Assembly: GCF_007713735.2 (NCBI RefSeq)
Contig: NZ_VMNW02000013.1
Location: 62,001 to 126,000 of the forward strand
Direction: 5' to 3'
DNA: 64,000 bases
Origin: Amycolatopsis acidicola
GTDB lineage: Bacteria > Actinomycetota > Actinomycetes > Mycobacteriales > Pseudonocardiaceae
This document shows positions 44,261-57,335 of the stretch, piece by piece. Position 1 is the stretch's first letter. Every line of letters begins with the position of its first letter. The notes under the pieces were generated by a model. That model was not told the origin of the DNA, did no database searches, and saw nothing but the letters and a program-made list of their open reading frames with translations. The position numbers were made by a program, and so were the translations under genes.

Positions 44261-44294
44261 TCCTCTGTCACATTCAGTAGACAGGGGCTGCAGG

Positions 44295-45107
44295 ATGAAG
44301 AAAACGGCTCTCGCCACGGGCGCGGCCGCATTGGTGATCTCGCTCAGCGGCTGCGGCGCGCACGCCATCAACGGCACGGCGAGCACGGACCCGCAGTTGT
44401 TCGGCAATGCGCAGGAGCTGGTCCGCGCCGCCACGAACGGCACCGAGAAGGCGAAGTCCGCGAAGTTCTCGATGGAGTCCTCGATCGCGGGCTTGGACAT
44501 GAACGGCCAGGGCGCGGGCCGGTTCGACGGCGAGAACACGGCGATGCGGATGACCATGCACGTGGCCACGGTCGACGAAGAGATCCGGTACGTGGACAAG
44601 ACCATGTACATCCAGCTCCCGGAGCAGACCCGGGCGCGGATGACCGGGGGCAAGCCCTGGGGCAAGGTCGACCCGGACAGCGCGCTGGGCAAGGAGATGG
44701 GCGCGGCGCAGGCGCAGCAGAACGACCCGAGCCAGACGCTCCAGCAGATCCAGGAAGCGGGCACCATCAAGCGCAGCGAGGAGACCACCCTCGACGGGCA
44801 GCAGGCCACGCACTACTGGATCGACATGGACCTCGCGAAGGTCGCGGACAAGCTGGCCGAGGGCAGCCTGTCGCAGGCGGCGATCGCGCAGCTGAAGGGC
44901 AAGGTCAGCACGATCCCGGTCGAGGTGTGGCTGGACAAGGACCAGCTGCCGATGCAGTTCACCGAGAACCTGACCGAGGTCATGAAGGCGGCGGGCGGCG
45001 GCACCGGGCCTGCCACGCTGACCATGAAGTACAGCGACTGGGGCACCCCGGTCGACGTGCAGGCTCCGCCCGCGGACCAGGTCGGCGAGCTCAAGCTCCC
45101 CGGCTGA
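44295..45107 (+). CDS. LppX/LprG-type lipoprotein
   Basis: Secreted lipoprotein of 270 residues. The signal sequence MKKTALATGAAALVISLSGC ends in a lipobox with Cys20. The mature part resembles the LppX/LprAFG fold used by actinobacteria to carry lipids outside the membrane: SAKFSMESSIAGLDMNGQGAGRFDGENTAMRMTM, YVDKTMYIQLPE, and later TIPVEVWLDKDQLPMQFTENL. The ATG at 44295 has CAGG just upstream. It is 34 bp after rsgA on the same strand, with a small hairpin terminator after it. Confidence 0.82.
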   Translation: MKKTALATGAAALVISLSGCGAHAINGTASTDPQLFGNAQELVRAATNGTEKAKSAKFSMESSIAGLDMNGQGAGRFDGENTAMRMTMHVATVDEEIRYVDKTMYIQLPEQTRARMTGGKPWGKVDPDSALGKEMGAAQAQQNDPSQTLQQIQEAGTIKRSEETTLDGQQATHYWIDMDLAKVADKLAEGSLSQAAIAQLKGKVSTIPVEVWLDKDQLPMQFTENLTEVMKAAGGGTGPATLTMKYSDWGTPVDVQAPPADQVGELKLPG

Positions 45108-45116
45108 GCACTCCCA

Positions 45117-45143
45117 GCCGGGCGTCCCGCGCGGGCGCCCGGC
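45117..45143. terminator. Hairpin between the lipoprotein gene and pruA
   Basis: GCCGGGCG pairs with CGCCCGGC across an 11-nt GC-rich loop, 10 bp after the lipoprotein stop and 3 bp before the end of the convergent pruA gene. Confidence 0.6.
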
Positions 45144-45146
45144 GGC

Positions 45147-46775
<1,629 letters not shown>

Positions 46776-46820
46776 CGGGCTACCTCCCTGAGCGACGGGC
46801 TTGTGGCCTGTCTACCCAAG

Positions 46821-47312
46821 TTAGAGCAGCTCAAGCAGGAACGGCAGCTCCTGCGGGGCGTACCAGGCGAGTTCGTGGTCCTCGGCCTCCCCGAGGGTGA
46901 ACTCGGCGTCCAGATCGCCGAGATCGGCGGCGTCGATGATCTCCGCGGCCGCGCGGACGGCGTCCTCGGCCTCCTCGGCGTCGACGTGCACCGCCGCGAT
47001 GTCGTCCAGCAGGATCGGGCCGGACACCTTCACCGCGGCCGCGTCGAGGTCCGGCCGGACCGTGGCGTGCTCGGTGTCCACCGAGATGACGACCCGGCGC
47101 GGGCGCTCCTTCTCGTCCGCGCCCAGCAGCCGCAGTGACGCCCGCGCGGCGTCGAGCAGCGCGGCGTACTCCAGCTCCTCGGTGTCCCCGCTGACGTAGG
47201 ACTCCCGCAGCGCGGGGGTGAGCGCGAACCCCGTGCCACCGATCGGCTGCAGCTTGCCATCGGAGACCAGCTTGCGCAGCATGTCGATCGTCGCAGGCAG
47301 ATAAACCCTCAC
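46821..47312 (-). CDS. Conserved actinobacterial protein (DUF6912-like)
   Basis: 163-residue acidic cytosolic protein starting RVYLPATIDMLRKLVSDG, with DTEELEYAALLDAARASLRLL, RRVVISVDTEHATV and a C-terminal DHELAWYAPQELPFLLEL. This start and end pattern recurs in actinobacteria, and I believe it is DUF6912. The GTG at 47312 overlaps the stop of the WS/DGAT gene (GTGA), so it is translationally coupled to it. Function is unknown; its constant pairing with the acyltransferase-like gene is the only hint. Confidence 0.8.
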   Translation of the reverse strand: MRVYLPATIDMLRKLVSDGKLQPIGGTGFALTPALRESYVSGDTEELEYAALLDAARASLRLLGADEKERPRRVVISVDTEHATVRPDLDAAAVKVSGPILLDDIAAVHVDAEEAEDAVRAAAEIIDAADLGDLDAEFTLGEAEDHELAWYAPQELPFLLELL

Positions 47313-48715
47313 CAGTGCGCACCCTTCAGTTCTTCCAGTGCTTCCTCGACCATGATGGCGAGGTTGCCGACGTCGGACACGGCCTTGCGGTCCCCGTTCA
47401 GTCCGAAGTAGACGTTCCCGTGGTACGACGTGACCCCGATGGCCAGCGCCTGGTTGCGAGCCAGCGGAATCACCGGGTACATCTCCGTCATCCTCGCCTG
47501 CCCCGCGTACAACGGCACCTGCGGCCCCGGCGAGTTCGTGATCACCAGGTTGAAGATGCGGCCGGAGAACGACCCGGCGGCCCGCGCCGCCAGCGAGTGC
47601 ATCGTGGCGGGCGCGAACCCTCCGACCTTCAGCATGGCACGGGCGGCGACCGAACGGTTCGGATCGGTGTGGGCGCGCATGCCGTGGCTGATGTGCTGGA
47701 GCCGCAGGGTCGGGTTGGGCTCGCCGACCGGCAACTCGACGAGATGGGCCTCGACCTGGTTGTTCACCAGGCCGGCAGTGGAGAACTCGAAGGTGTCGGG
47801 CTCCAGCACCGCCATCGGCACCAGCGCGCGCACGGTTTCGCCGGCGTGCATCGCGACGCCGCGCGAAAGCAGCCACTCCCGCAGCGCGCCGGTGATGGCC
47901 GCCAGCACGATGTCGTTGATCGTGCCGCCCTGTTCGGCCCGGATCTTGCGGTAGTCCTCCAGCTTCGTACGGACCACCGCGAACACCCGGCCGCCGGACA
48001 CGTGCGTGTTCAGCGGGCCCGCCGGGGCGGGTTTGACGATCGTGCGCAGGGCGGAAACCACCCCGCCCACCGCGTCCGCTACCTTGTCCGCCGTCGCGGC
48101 CGCGTCGCCCAGCACGGCGCGGACGTTTTCCACCAGCGCGCCGGGCTGCTGCACGGTTTCGCTGATCGCGTCGAGCACCAGCTGGCTCGTCGACGGGGCC
48201 CGCCGCGCGCTCCAGGTGTCCTCGTAGGGCTCGCAGATCTGCGGCGTCGCCTCGAGGATCAGCTGCCCCAGCTCGACGGTGCCGATCCCGTCGACCATGG
48301 CCTGGTGCGTCTTGGTCACCAGCGCCACCCGGCCGTGCTCCAGCCCCTCCACGAAGTACGCCTCCCACAGCGGGCGCTCGTGGTCCATCGGGCGGGCCAT
48401 CAGCCGCGCGACCAGGTCGAACAGCTGCTCGTCGGTGCCGGGGCCGGGCAGCGCGGAGCGGCGGACGTGGTAGTTCAGGTCGAAGTCGGCGTCGTCCACC
48501 CACACCGGCCTTGCCAGGTGTCCCGGCACGTTCAGCACGCGCTGGCGGTAGCGCGGGAGGTAGCCGAGACGCTGGGAAACCAGGTAGAGCAGCTGCTCGT
48601 AGTCGAAGCCGTCACGTGGTCTCTCGAAGACCGCCACCCCGCCGACGTGCATGGGCGTCACGGCGTCTTCCAGGTACAGGAAGGAGGCGTCCAGCGCGGA
48701 AAGGCGGTCGGGCAT
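47309..48715 (-). CDS. WS/DGAT-type acyltransferase, Tgs-like, with altered active site
   Basis: 468-residue protein of the wax ester synthase/diacylglycerol acyltransferase family, which makes storage triacylglycerol or wax esters from acyl-CoA. The fold signature is clear: LSALDASFLYLEDAVTPMHVGG at the N terminus, PLWEAYFVEGL, and NLVITNSPGPQVPLY in the C-terminal domain. The active-site motif HHxxxDG reads HQAMVDG here, so the second His is Gln. This may lower or change activity. By position it matches the mycobacterial tgs3 region (Rv3234c). The ATG at 48715 gives the normal N terminus. Confidence 0.88.
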   Translation of the reverse strand: MPDRLSALDASFLYLEDAVTPMHVGGVAVFERPRDGFDYEQLLYLVSQRLGYLPRYRQRVLNVPGHLARPVWVDDADFDLNYHVRRSALPGPGTDEQLFDLVARLMARPMDHERPLWEAYFVEGLEHGRVALVTKTHQAMVDGIGTVELGQLILEATPQICEPYEDTWSARRAPSTSQLVLDAISETVQQPGALVENVRAVLGDAAATADKVADAVGGVVSALRTIVKPAPAGPLNTHVSGGRVFAVVRTKLEDYRKIRAEQGGTINDIVLAAITGALREWLLSRGVAMHAGETVRALVPMAVLEPDTFEFSTAGLVNNQVEAHLVELPVGEPNPTLRLQHISHGMRAHTDPNRSVAARAMLKVGGFAPATMHSLAARAAGSFSGRIFNLVITNSPGPQVPLYAGQARMTEMYPVIPLARNQALAIGVTSYHGNVYFGLNGDRKAVSDVGNLAIMVEEALEELKGAHW

Positions 48716-48805
48716 ATGGGTCAATCTAGCGGCGCGAACGCGTCTCCGTTGAGGGTGGCGGTGGGGAAGCGGCCGGCCCGTTGCACACCCTGGTGTACTA
48801 AGCCC

Positions 48806-49576
48806 GTGCACGAAAGCAACACCACGGTGTCCCCCAAAGATCGTTTCCTGACCGTCTACGGCCGTAAGCCGGTACTGGAAGCGCTGGACGATCCGGAGCT
48901 GCGGGTCGACAAGGTGATCCTCGCCGACACCGCGCGCGGGCCGGGCGCGGCGGAGATCCAGCGTGCCGCGAAGGCCGCCGGAGTGCAGGTGCGGCGGGCG
49001 AGCGCGCATCGGGTGAAAGTGCTGGCGGGCAACGGAAAACAGGACCAGGGCGTACTGGCCGACGTGGTCGCGCCGAGGATGCGCCCGCTCACCGCGGCAC
49101 TGTCGTCGGCGCCGCTGCCGGAGCGCGTGCTGGTGCTGGACGGCATCACCACGCCGGCGAACGTGGGCATGATCCTGCGCAGCGCGACGGCCGCCGGGGT
49201 CGGCGGCATCGTGGTGCCGCGGCGGGGTGTGGCGGCCCTGGATCCCTTGGTGGTCAAGGCTTCCGCCGGGGTCGCGTTCCGCGCTCCCGTGCTGCGCTGC
49301 GCGACGGCCGCCGAGGCCGCCGGCCTGCTGAGCGATGCGGGCTACCGCCTCTACGGCCTCGGCGCGACCGGTGGCGAAGGGCTCTTCGACGCCGAGCTGC
49401 CGGAGCGGGCGGCTTTCGTGCTGGGCGGCGAGACGGCGGGGATCTCCCCGGACGTCGAGGAGTACCTGACCGGCTGGGTGTCCATCCCGATGCCCGGCGA
49501 CGTCGAATCGCTCAACGTTTCGGCCGCCGCGGCCGTGCTGTGCTTCGAGCTGGTCAGGCGGGGAACAAAGCGCTGA
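48806..49576 (+). CDS. TrmH/SpoU-family RNA 2'-O-methyltransferase
   Basis: 256-residue SPOUT methyltransferase acting on rRNA or tRNA. An N-terminal substrate-binding L30e-like domain (YGRKPVLEALDDPELRVDKVIL) is followed by the knotted SAM domain with VLDGITTPANVGMILRSATAAGV, AFVLGGETAGISPDV and SIPMPGDVESLNVSAAAAVLCFE, the three motifs of the family. The target nucleotide is not evident. The start is GTG 48806; TACTAA lies 4 bp upstream and could be a -10 for a leaderless mRNA. Its 3' end overlaps the HAD gene by 23 bp. Confidence 0.9.
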   Translation: MHESNTTVSPKDRFLTVYGRKPVLEALDDPELRVDKVILADTARGPGAAEIQRAAKAAGVQVRRASAHRVKVLAGNGKQDQGVLADVVAPRMRPLTAALSSAPLPERVLVLDGITTPANVGMILRSATAAGVGGIVVPRRGVAALDPLVVKASAGVAFRAPVLRCATAAEAAGLLSDAGYRLYGLGATGGEGLFDAELPERAAFVLGGETAGISPDVEEYLTGWVSIPMPGDVESLNVSAAAAVLCFELVRRGTKR

Positions 49577-49937
49577 GCTCCGCCAGCGTGGCCTCGACGG
49601 ACGTGTGGTGCACCCCCGTCATACCCGCCGCCACGGCGCCCGCGACGTTGCCGCGCGAGTCGTCCACGAAGACGCAGTTGTCGGCGGGCAGGCCGAGACG
49701 CTCGGCGGCGATCAGGTAGACCTCCTTCGAGGGCTTCGCGAAGCCGACTTCGCCGGAGAAGACGAGCGCGTCGAAGAAGGCCGAGAGCTTCGCCTTCGCG
49801 GTGCCTCCGCCCGGGGCGTTGGACAGCAGCGCCGTACGCACACCGCGGTCGCGCAACCCGTCGACGGCGGCGTACAGGTCGGCGGCGTCGGGGTCGGTCA
49901 GCACGCCCGCGTAGTCCACGATCAGCCCTCGGAACAT
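49554..49937 (-). CDS. HAD-superfamily protein, capless, with altered DxD motif
   Basis: Small HAD-fold protein of 127 residues without a cap domain. Motif I reads IVDYAGVLTDP: the nucleophile Asp is present but the general-acid Asp two residues on is Ala. Motif II is TALLSNAP, motif III Lys is in GFAKPSKEVY, and motif IV is FVDDSRGNVAGA. Related HADs often show D-Y-G-G at motif I, so this may be a binding protein or a slow phosphatase. The ATG at 49937 fits. It is convergent with the methyltransferase gene. Confidence 0.85.
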   Translation of the reverse strand: MFRGLIVDYAGVLTDPDAADLYAAVDGLRDRGVRTALLSNAPGGGTAKAKLSAFFDALVFSGEVGFAKPSKEVYLIAAERLGLPADNCVFVDDSRGNVAGAVAAGMTGVHHTSVEATLAELSALFPA

Positions 49938-50040
49938 CGGCCCGACGATACCGTTTCACCAGTTCGGGCGGCATTCACCCGAATCAGGCCGGATCGTCCC
50001 CCTTTGCCTCAGTAGTCCGAAAACACACTGGGGGAACGTC

Positions 50041-50508
50041 TTGCTGTCCACTGCCATGCTGAGACCGCTGCACACCTACGAACCGCTGCAGGGCCTGAGC
50101 CGCTTCACCGAACTCGACGGCCAGCTCGTGCTGGACCTGCTCCCGTTGCGGGACTCGCTGGCGCTGACCGCGCCCGGCCCCGGCGGCAAGCTCACGCCGG
50201 CGTACGTCCGTGCCGTGCTCACTGCGGTGCTCGAGGTGCGCACCGGCCTCCGGCCGCTCGTCCAGTTGCGGGGGTTGGTGCACCCGCGGCTGTTGCGGCA
50301 GCTCACGGTGTCGACCCGGATCAGGGGCGCCAGGTTCACGCTCAACCGCGTGCGCATCTCGCCGCTCGGCCCGTCCGCGTACGAGGCCTCCGGCATCGCC
50401 GTCGCCGAATCGCGCGGGTACGGCGTGATGGCGCGCTTCGAGCTGACCGAGCCTGGCTGGCGGTGCACCTACGTCGACCTGGTGCTCCCCTCGAAGAACC
50501 GGGCCTGA
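50041..50508 (+). CDS. Rv3235-like family protein (DUF6459-type)
   Basis: 155-residue protein of unknown function with a conserved middle: LTPAYVRAVLTAVLEVRTGLRPLVQLRGLVHPRLLRQL, then VRISPLGPSAYEASGIAVAESRGYGVMARFEL and a terminal CTYVDLVLPS. This layout matches the actinobacterial Rv3235 family, which lies near secA in mycobacteria too. The start is TTG 50041 with a GGGGG run 6 bp upstream; ATG 50056 is an alternative. No enzyme motif or membrane segment is seen. Confidence 0.8.
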   Translation: MLSTAMLRPLHTYEPLQGLSRFTELDGQLVLDLLPLRDSLALTAPGPGGKLTPAYVRAVLTAVLEVRTGLRPLVQLRGLVHPRLLRQLTVSTRIRGARFTLNRVRISPLGPSAYEASGIAVAESRGYGVMARFELTEPGWRCTYVDLVLPSKNRA

Positions 50509-50510
50509 AC

Positions 50511-50550
50511 AGCAGTGCGGGGCCTCGCCGTGGCGAAGCCCCGCACTGCT
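50511..50550. terminator. Bidirectional terminator before secA end
   Basis: AGCAGTGCGGGGC pairs with GCCCCGCACTGCT, a 13-bp perfect stem with a 14-nt loop, between the convergent Rv3235-like gene and secA. Confidence 0.88.
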
Positions 50551-50562
50551 GTCCCGGGATGC

Positions 50563-53391
<2,829 letters not shown>

Positions 53392-53514
53392 CCGGTCGAC
53401 CTCACTAGCTGTCTGGGAAATGCGCCCGGGCGTGCCCCGGGCGGACCGTGCGCCGCCTCCATCGTAGGGAAGGACGGTCCCGACGTGCACGCACGTCGGG
53501 AGATAGCACGCGGA

Positions 53515-53546
53515 ACGGCCCGCACGCTCGTGTGCGTGCGGGCCGT
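53515..53546 (-). terminator. Terminator after hpf
   Basis: ACGGCCCGCAC pairs with GTGCGGGCCGT, an 11-bp stem with a 10-nt loop, 21 bp after the hpf stop and upstream of secA. Confidence 0.8.
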
Positions 53547-53566
53547 CCGGCGGGTCGTGGCAGGCG

Positions 53567-54244
53567 TCAGCCGAGCCTGATCACGCCGTAGTCGAAGCCC
53601 TTCCTCCGGTAGACGACGCTGGGCAGTCCGGCCTCGGCGTCGTTGAAGAGATAGAAGTCGTGTCCGACCAGCTCCATCTGGTAGAGGGCCTGGTCGACCG
53701 TCATAGGTTCGGCTGAGTGGCGCTTCTCGCGCGCGACGCGGCCGGGCTGGTGGCCCATGGCCTCGTCTTCTTCCCAGCGCTGCATGGGGAGGTCGAGCTC
53801 GGCGCCTTCGGAGACCTCGGTCTCGATGGGGGCGGGCGCCTCGAGCACCGCGGTGCTCGCCGCGGCCATTCCACCTGCCGGCACCGCGGCCGACATCGGG
53901 GAGGTCGCCTCCGCGACCGATTCCGGGCAGCGCCGCCCATAGTGCACCCGGCGGCGGTCGGCCATGCGACGCAGCCGGTTTTCGAGCTTGCTCACCGCCG
54001 CGTCGAGCGCGGCGTAGAAGTCGCCGGCACAGGCTTCGGCACGCACAGCCGGGCCCTTGCCCTTGCCGGTGATCTCCACCCGCTGGCAGTTCTTGGACTG
54101 CCTGCGGTTGGGCTCATGGAAGAGCTCCACGTCGTAACGGAAGACTTTCCTGTCGTAGCGTTCCAGTCGTGCGAGCTTTTCGCTCACATGCTCCCGGTAG
54201 TGCTCGGGCACCTCCACGTTGCGACCTTTAACCACGATGTCCAT
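53567..54244 (-). CDS. hpf: Long-form ribosome hibernation promoting factor
   Basis: 225-residue protein that dimerises and silences 70S ribosomes in stationary phase. The N-terminal S30AE domain ([27 protein letters not shown]...[15 protein letters not shown]) occupies about residues 1-100. A flexible Ala/Pro linker leads to the C-terminal dimerisation domain from about 170 ([43 protein letters not shown]). The length is normal for the long form. The ATG at 54244 has GGGAGG upstream. Its 627-bp upstream gap suggests extended regulation. Gene order with secA and comF is as in mycobacteria. Confidence 0.95.
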   Translation of the reverse strand: MDIVVKGRNVEVPEHYREHVSEKLARLERYDRKVFRYDVELFHEPNRRQSKNCQRVEITGKGKGPAVRAEACAGDFYAALDAAVSKLENRLRRMADRRRVHYGRRCPESVAEATSPMSAAVPAGGMAAASTAVLEAPAPIETEVSEGAELDLPMQRWEEDEAMGHQPGRVAREKRHSAEPMTVDQALYQMELVGHDFYLFNDAEAGLPSVVYRRKGFDYGVIRLG

Positions 54245-54871
54245 ACACGACCTCCCTCACTCCTGGATGAGTTCGAGCTCTTCGGTATTCGCTGGGGAGC
54301 CGACGGGGAGAGTTCAGCTTTCCGCCGGCACCAGGGTCATCGGCTGTTCACCTCCCTGCCGTGCGGAACGGCTATAGCGGTGCACGTTAGCCGGGTAAGC
54401 CGCGTCACAAAACCCCCCGAGCCGGGGGATATCACAGAACGGGAAACCATCACCGAGCGCGTCCGCGAGTAGCCCGAGGCCGGCGCCGCGGTACTCGTTC
54501 GGACCATCGGCCGGAGGCGGTTTTCACCTTGACACGACAGCGTTTTCCGGCGTCCACGCCCCTGCGTGACAGCGGGCGCGGCGGCCGGCTTCATCCCGCC
54601 GGCCGCTTGCGCCGGTGCCCGAAGTCCCGCACACCGCTCCATGTCCCGACAACGGGTTCGGCGCCCCGCACGTTCCCGTCGTTTACACCTGTGTGGGTGA
54701 AACCCACAGCGCCGGTTTCCGGGCAGGACGAGACACCGGGCCGATGCGCTGCGGTTTCGCGTGGTGCCCGCGGTTCGGAAGGGGCGCTTGGGTTTTCGAA
54801 GAATTCGACCTCGCCGCGCCGCGCCGGGAGCCCGGGAAGGTGCCGCCCGCAAGCGGCGCCCCGCGAAACCC
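54245..54871. other. Long intergenic region upstream of hpf
   Basis: No convincing gene: the ORFs here are Arg/Pro-rich and lack family features. Two elements stand out. One is a possible 8-codon upstream ORF on the minus strand, with GGGAGG before it, near 54330-54355. The other is the palindrome described separately at 54692. The hpf promoter presumably lies here. Confidence 0.5.
54692..54708. promoter_or_regulatory. Palindromic operator-like site
   Basis: TGTGGGTGAAACCCACA is a perfect 7-bp inverted repeat with a 3-bp centre, in the gap about 450 bp upstream of hpf. Symmetry and length suit a dimeric transcription factor. It does not match the mycobacterial CRP consensus (even spacing). 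The regulated gene is uncertain. Confidence 0.45.
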
Positions 54872-55561
54872 TCAACGGGTGGCGGTCAACGTCAGCGCCG
54901 CGACGACCGGGAACCCTCCTTCCTTGAGCACGCGGGCGCACGCCGCGATGGTCGCGCCGGTGGTGATGACGTCGTCGAGCAGCACGACGGGCGACCCCGG
55001 CGGCGGGAGCCCGCGCGGATCGAGGCTCACCCGCCCGGCGAGGTTCGCGACGCGCTGCGAGTGGTCCAGACCAACCGCGTCACGCGCGCCTCGTGCCAGC
55101 CGCAGCGCGGGCGCGACGGCCACCGCACACCCCTCCGCCGACAAGCGCGCCGCACAAGCACGTGCGAGCCGCTGCAGATGCGGACCACCACGGACGCGCG
55201 AGGCCGCCCGCCGCGAAGGCGCGGGCACCAGCCACCACACGCCTTCGGCATCCGGCTGGGCCACCGGGACCTGCGGCAGCGTGGACCCGAGCACGCCGCC
55301 GAGCCCGGCGGCGAGGTCACGCCTGCCGCGCTCCTTGTAAGCCAGCACGAGCTTCCGCGCCGTGCCCTGGTACCTCGCGAGCGCGTACACCGCGACCGCG
55401 TCGGCAGTCGGGCCGCGGGCGACCGGGAACGGCCGCGCGAACTCCGTCAGGCACAACGAACAGCAGGCAGCACCGTGCGCGCCGCAGCCCGCGCAGGACG
55501 ACGGCAGTACGAGATCGAGAACTCGCTCCCCCAGGTTCACGATCCGTGAGTATGCCGCCAC
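54872..55561 (-). CDS. comF: ComF-family phosphoribosyltransferase-like protein
   Basis: About 229 residues. An N-terminal zinc-finger region (CAGCGAHGAACCSLC) precedes a type I phosphoribosyltransferase domain with the PRPP loop VVLLDDVITTGATI near residue 195. In naturally competent bacteria ComF helps DNA uptake; in actinobacteria its role is unclear. The start is uncertain: GTG 55561 gives the longest frame, GTG 55540 (NLGERVLDLVLPSSCAGC) fits the family equally well, and neither has a good ribosome site. It follows lpqB by about 30-50 bp, the same order as in mycobacteria. Confidence 0.85.
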   Translation of the reverse strand: MAAYSRIVNLGERVLDLVLPSSCAGCGAHGAACCSLCLTEFARPFPVARGPTADAVAVYALARYQGTARKLVLAYKERGRRDLAAGLGGVLGSTLPQVPVAQPDAEGVWWLVPAPSRRAASRVRGGPHLQRLARACAARLSAEGCAVAVAPALRLARGARDAVGLDHSQRVANLAGRVSLDPRGLPPPGSPVVLLDDVITTGATIAACARVLKEGGFPVVAALTLTATR

Positions 55562-55589
55562 CCACCGACAGTTTTCGCTCGTCCGCAGG

Positions 55590-57335
55590 TCAGCCCGGGT
55601 AGAACGGCGTGACGTGCGAGCTCACCGACGACGTGTGCGGCCGCCAGACCTCGCCGACGTCCGACGCCGTCCACAGGCCGCTCGTGTCGGCGACGACGAT
55701 CGGACGGCCCGGCGCCGCGGTGACCGCGTACACCGGCGGAGTCAGGTTCGAGCTGTTGAAGGTGTCCATCCGGAGCCCGTCGATCGGCACCTTCACCACC
55801 GGCTGCGATGGCATCGAGGTGACCGCCACGAGGCTGTCCTGGCTCAGCCAGTCGACGTCCACGACGCCGGTCAGCGAGCCCATCTGCAGGATCCGCGGCC
55901 CGCGCAGGGTCACCGAGTCCTGCGTCCGCACCACCGAAGCCACCAGCAACTGGCCGTTGACGACCATCGCCGCACGGGCTCCGTCCCGCGAAAGCCGCAG
56001 CGCGCTGATCGGCCCGACCGTGAGCACTTCCTCGGCGTTCACCGCCTGCCCGGTCCAGCCGCCATCGGACGTCCGCAGCACCCGTACGACCGCCTGCCCG
56101 TCGACGACTGTCCACACTTCGCCCGCCGTGCCGTCCGCTGTCGCCGTCGGCCGCCAGGTCGGTCTGGTCAGCGTGCCGCCGAACAGGTTCACCTGTTGCG
56201 GCGTGCCGCCGTACGCGCCGACGCGCAGTTGCTGCCTGCCATCGGCGTTCTCCACGATGGCCAGCTGCCTGCCGTCGATCGACTGCGCCGCGCTGACCAC
56301 CTGGTACACGCCTGCGCCCGCAGGCCCGGCGATCGCCGCCCCGTCCGCCAGTGAACGGATCCGGCCGTTCACCGTCATCAGCCCGGGCAAATCCGCGCCG
56401 GGCGAAGCCTGCGAAGAGTACGAAGGAACGTCGGTGTAGTACCAGTCCTCGTGCCCGTCCACGAGCGGCGCGCCATCGGAGAGCAGGCGCACTCTGTTCG
56501 TGGTCACCGCCTGCAGGGACAGCACTATCTGCGCCGCGATCAGCTTCTTGACCTCCGGCGTCTGGTCACCGACCCCGGTCAACGGGACGAGCAGCGCCCC
56601 GTCCGGCGTGGTGGTGACGTTGCCTTCGACGTTGGCGTCCTCCGGCAGCGGGTTGCGCACGGCGCCGACGAGCTGGTCAGACGGCCCGGACAGCAGCAGC
56701 GAGATCACCCGCGCGGGCAGGCCCGTCTGCGGTTTCGCTGCCACATAACGGAGATCGGGCACCGTGGTGTTGGAGTCCTGCGCGAAGAACTGCACCGGCA
56801 CCTGCACGTAGTTGGCGGTGAAATCGCTGTAGGGCATCACGATGTCGGCGGGCGGGTTGCTGATCCGCCACTGCCCGTCGGACTGTTTGCGCACCAGCAA
56901 CCGCAGCTCGTAAGGGCTGCGCGAAGGCAGGAACGAGCTGTCCGGGTTCAGCATCCCGATGTTGGTCCCCCGCACCACCACGACCACTTCGTTCGGGTTC
57001 GCCGGCACGTCCGCGCCCGCGGCGTACACGGTGTTGAACTGGTCGTCGATGACGTTCATGACCTTGCCGGGCTGCCAGGCCTTGGCCGCGTTGTCGTCGA
57101 GATAGGTGCGGGCGGCGGCGTTGTTGCTGATCGGCTGCGCGTTCGCGCGGACGAAGTCGCGCGCCACGGTCAGCGCGTCGAGGTCGCGGGCGGGCTGCTG
57201 GACGTCGGGATTGGAGGCCTGGCCCAGTTCCTGCTGCTGGACCGCGACCGGCTGCGACTCCTCCGGCACGGCCGCGCACCCGGCCACGAGCACCACCCCG
57301 GCCAGCGCCGCGAACAACCGCCGCGCGCCCTTCAT
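55590..57335 (-). CDS. lpqB: Lipoprotein LpqB, partner of the MtrAB system
   Basis: 581-residue lipoprotein that tunes the sensor kinase MtrB. The signal peptide ends in the lipobox VVLVAGCAAV (Cys20). A GerMN-type domain covers roughly residues 190-300 (VISLLLSGPSDQLVGAVRNPLPEDANVEG), followed by a beta-propeller-like C-terminal domain (residues 310-580) rich in repeated SxDGxQLA-type strands. The start overlaps the mtrB stop (ATGA). Location and length match LpqB of other actinobacteria. Confidence 0.95.
   Translation of the reverse strand: MKGARRLFAALAGVVLVAGCAAVPEESQPVAVQQQELGQASNPDVQQPARDLDALTVARDFVRANAQPISNNAAARTYLDDNAAKAWQPGKVMNVIDDQFNTVYAAGADVPANPNEVVVVVRGTNIGMLNPDSSFLPSRSPYELRLLVRKQSDGQWRISNPPADIVMPYSDFTANYVQVPVQFFAQDSNTTVPDLRYVAAKPQTGLPARVISLLLSGPSDQLVGAVRNPLPEDANVEGNVTTTPDGALLVPLTGVGDQTPEVKKLIAAQIVLSLQAVTTNRVRLLSDGAPLVDGHEDWYYTDVPSYSSQASPGADLPGLMTVNGRIRSLADGAAIAGPAGAGVYQVVSAAQSIDGRQLAIVENADGRQQLRVGAYGGTPQQVNLFGGTLTRPTWRPTATADGTAGEVWTVVDGQAVVRVLRTSDGGWTGQAVNAEEVLTVGPISALRLSRDGARAAMVVNGQLLVASVVRTQDSVTLRGPRILQMGSLTGVVDVDWLSQDSLVAVTSMPSQPVVKVPIDGLRMDTFNSSNLTPPVYAVTAAPGRPIVVADTSGLWTASDVGEVWRPHTSSVSSHVTPFYPG

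Noticed and set aside
54529-54927. Plus-strand ORF of 132 codons in the gap upstream of hpf
   Set aside because: It has a TTG start without ribosome site, Arg/Pro/Ser-rich composition, and overlaps the end of comF on the other strand.
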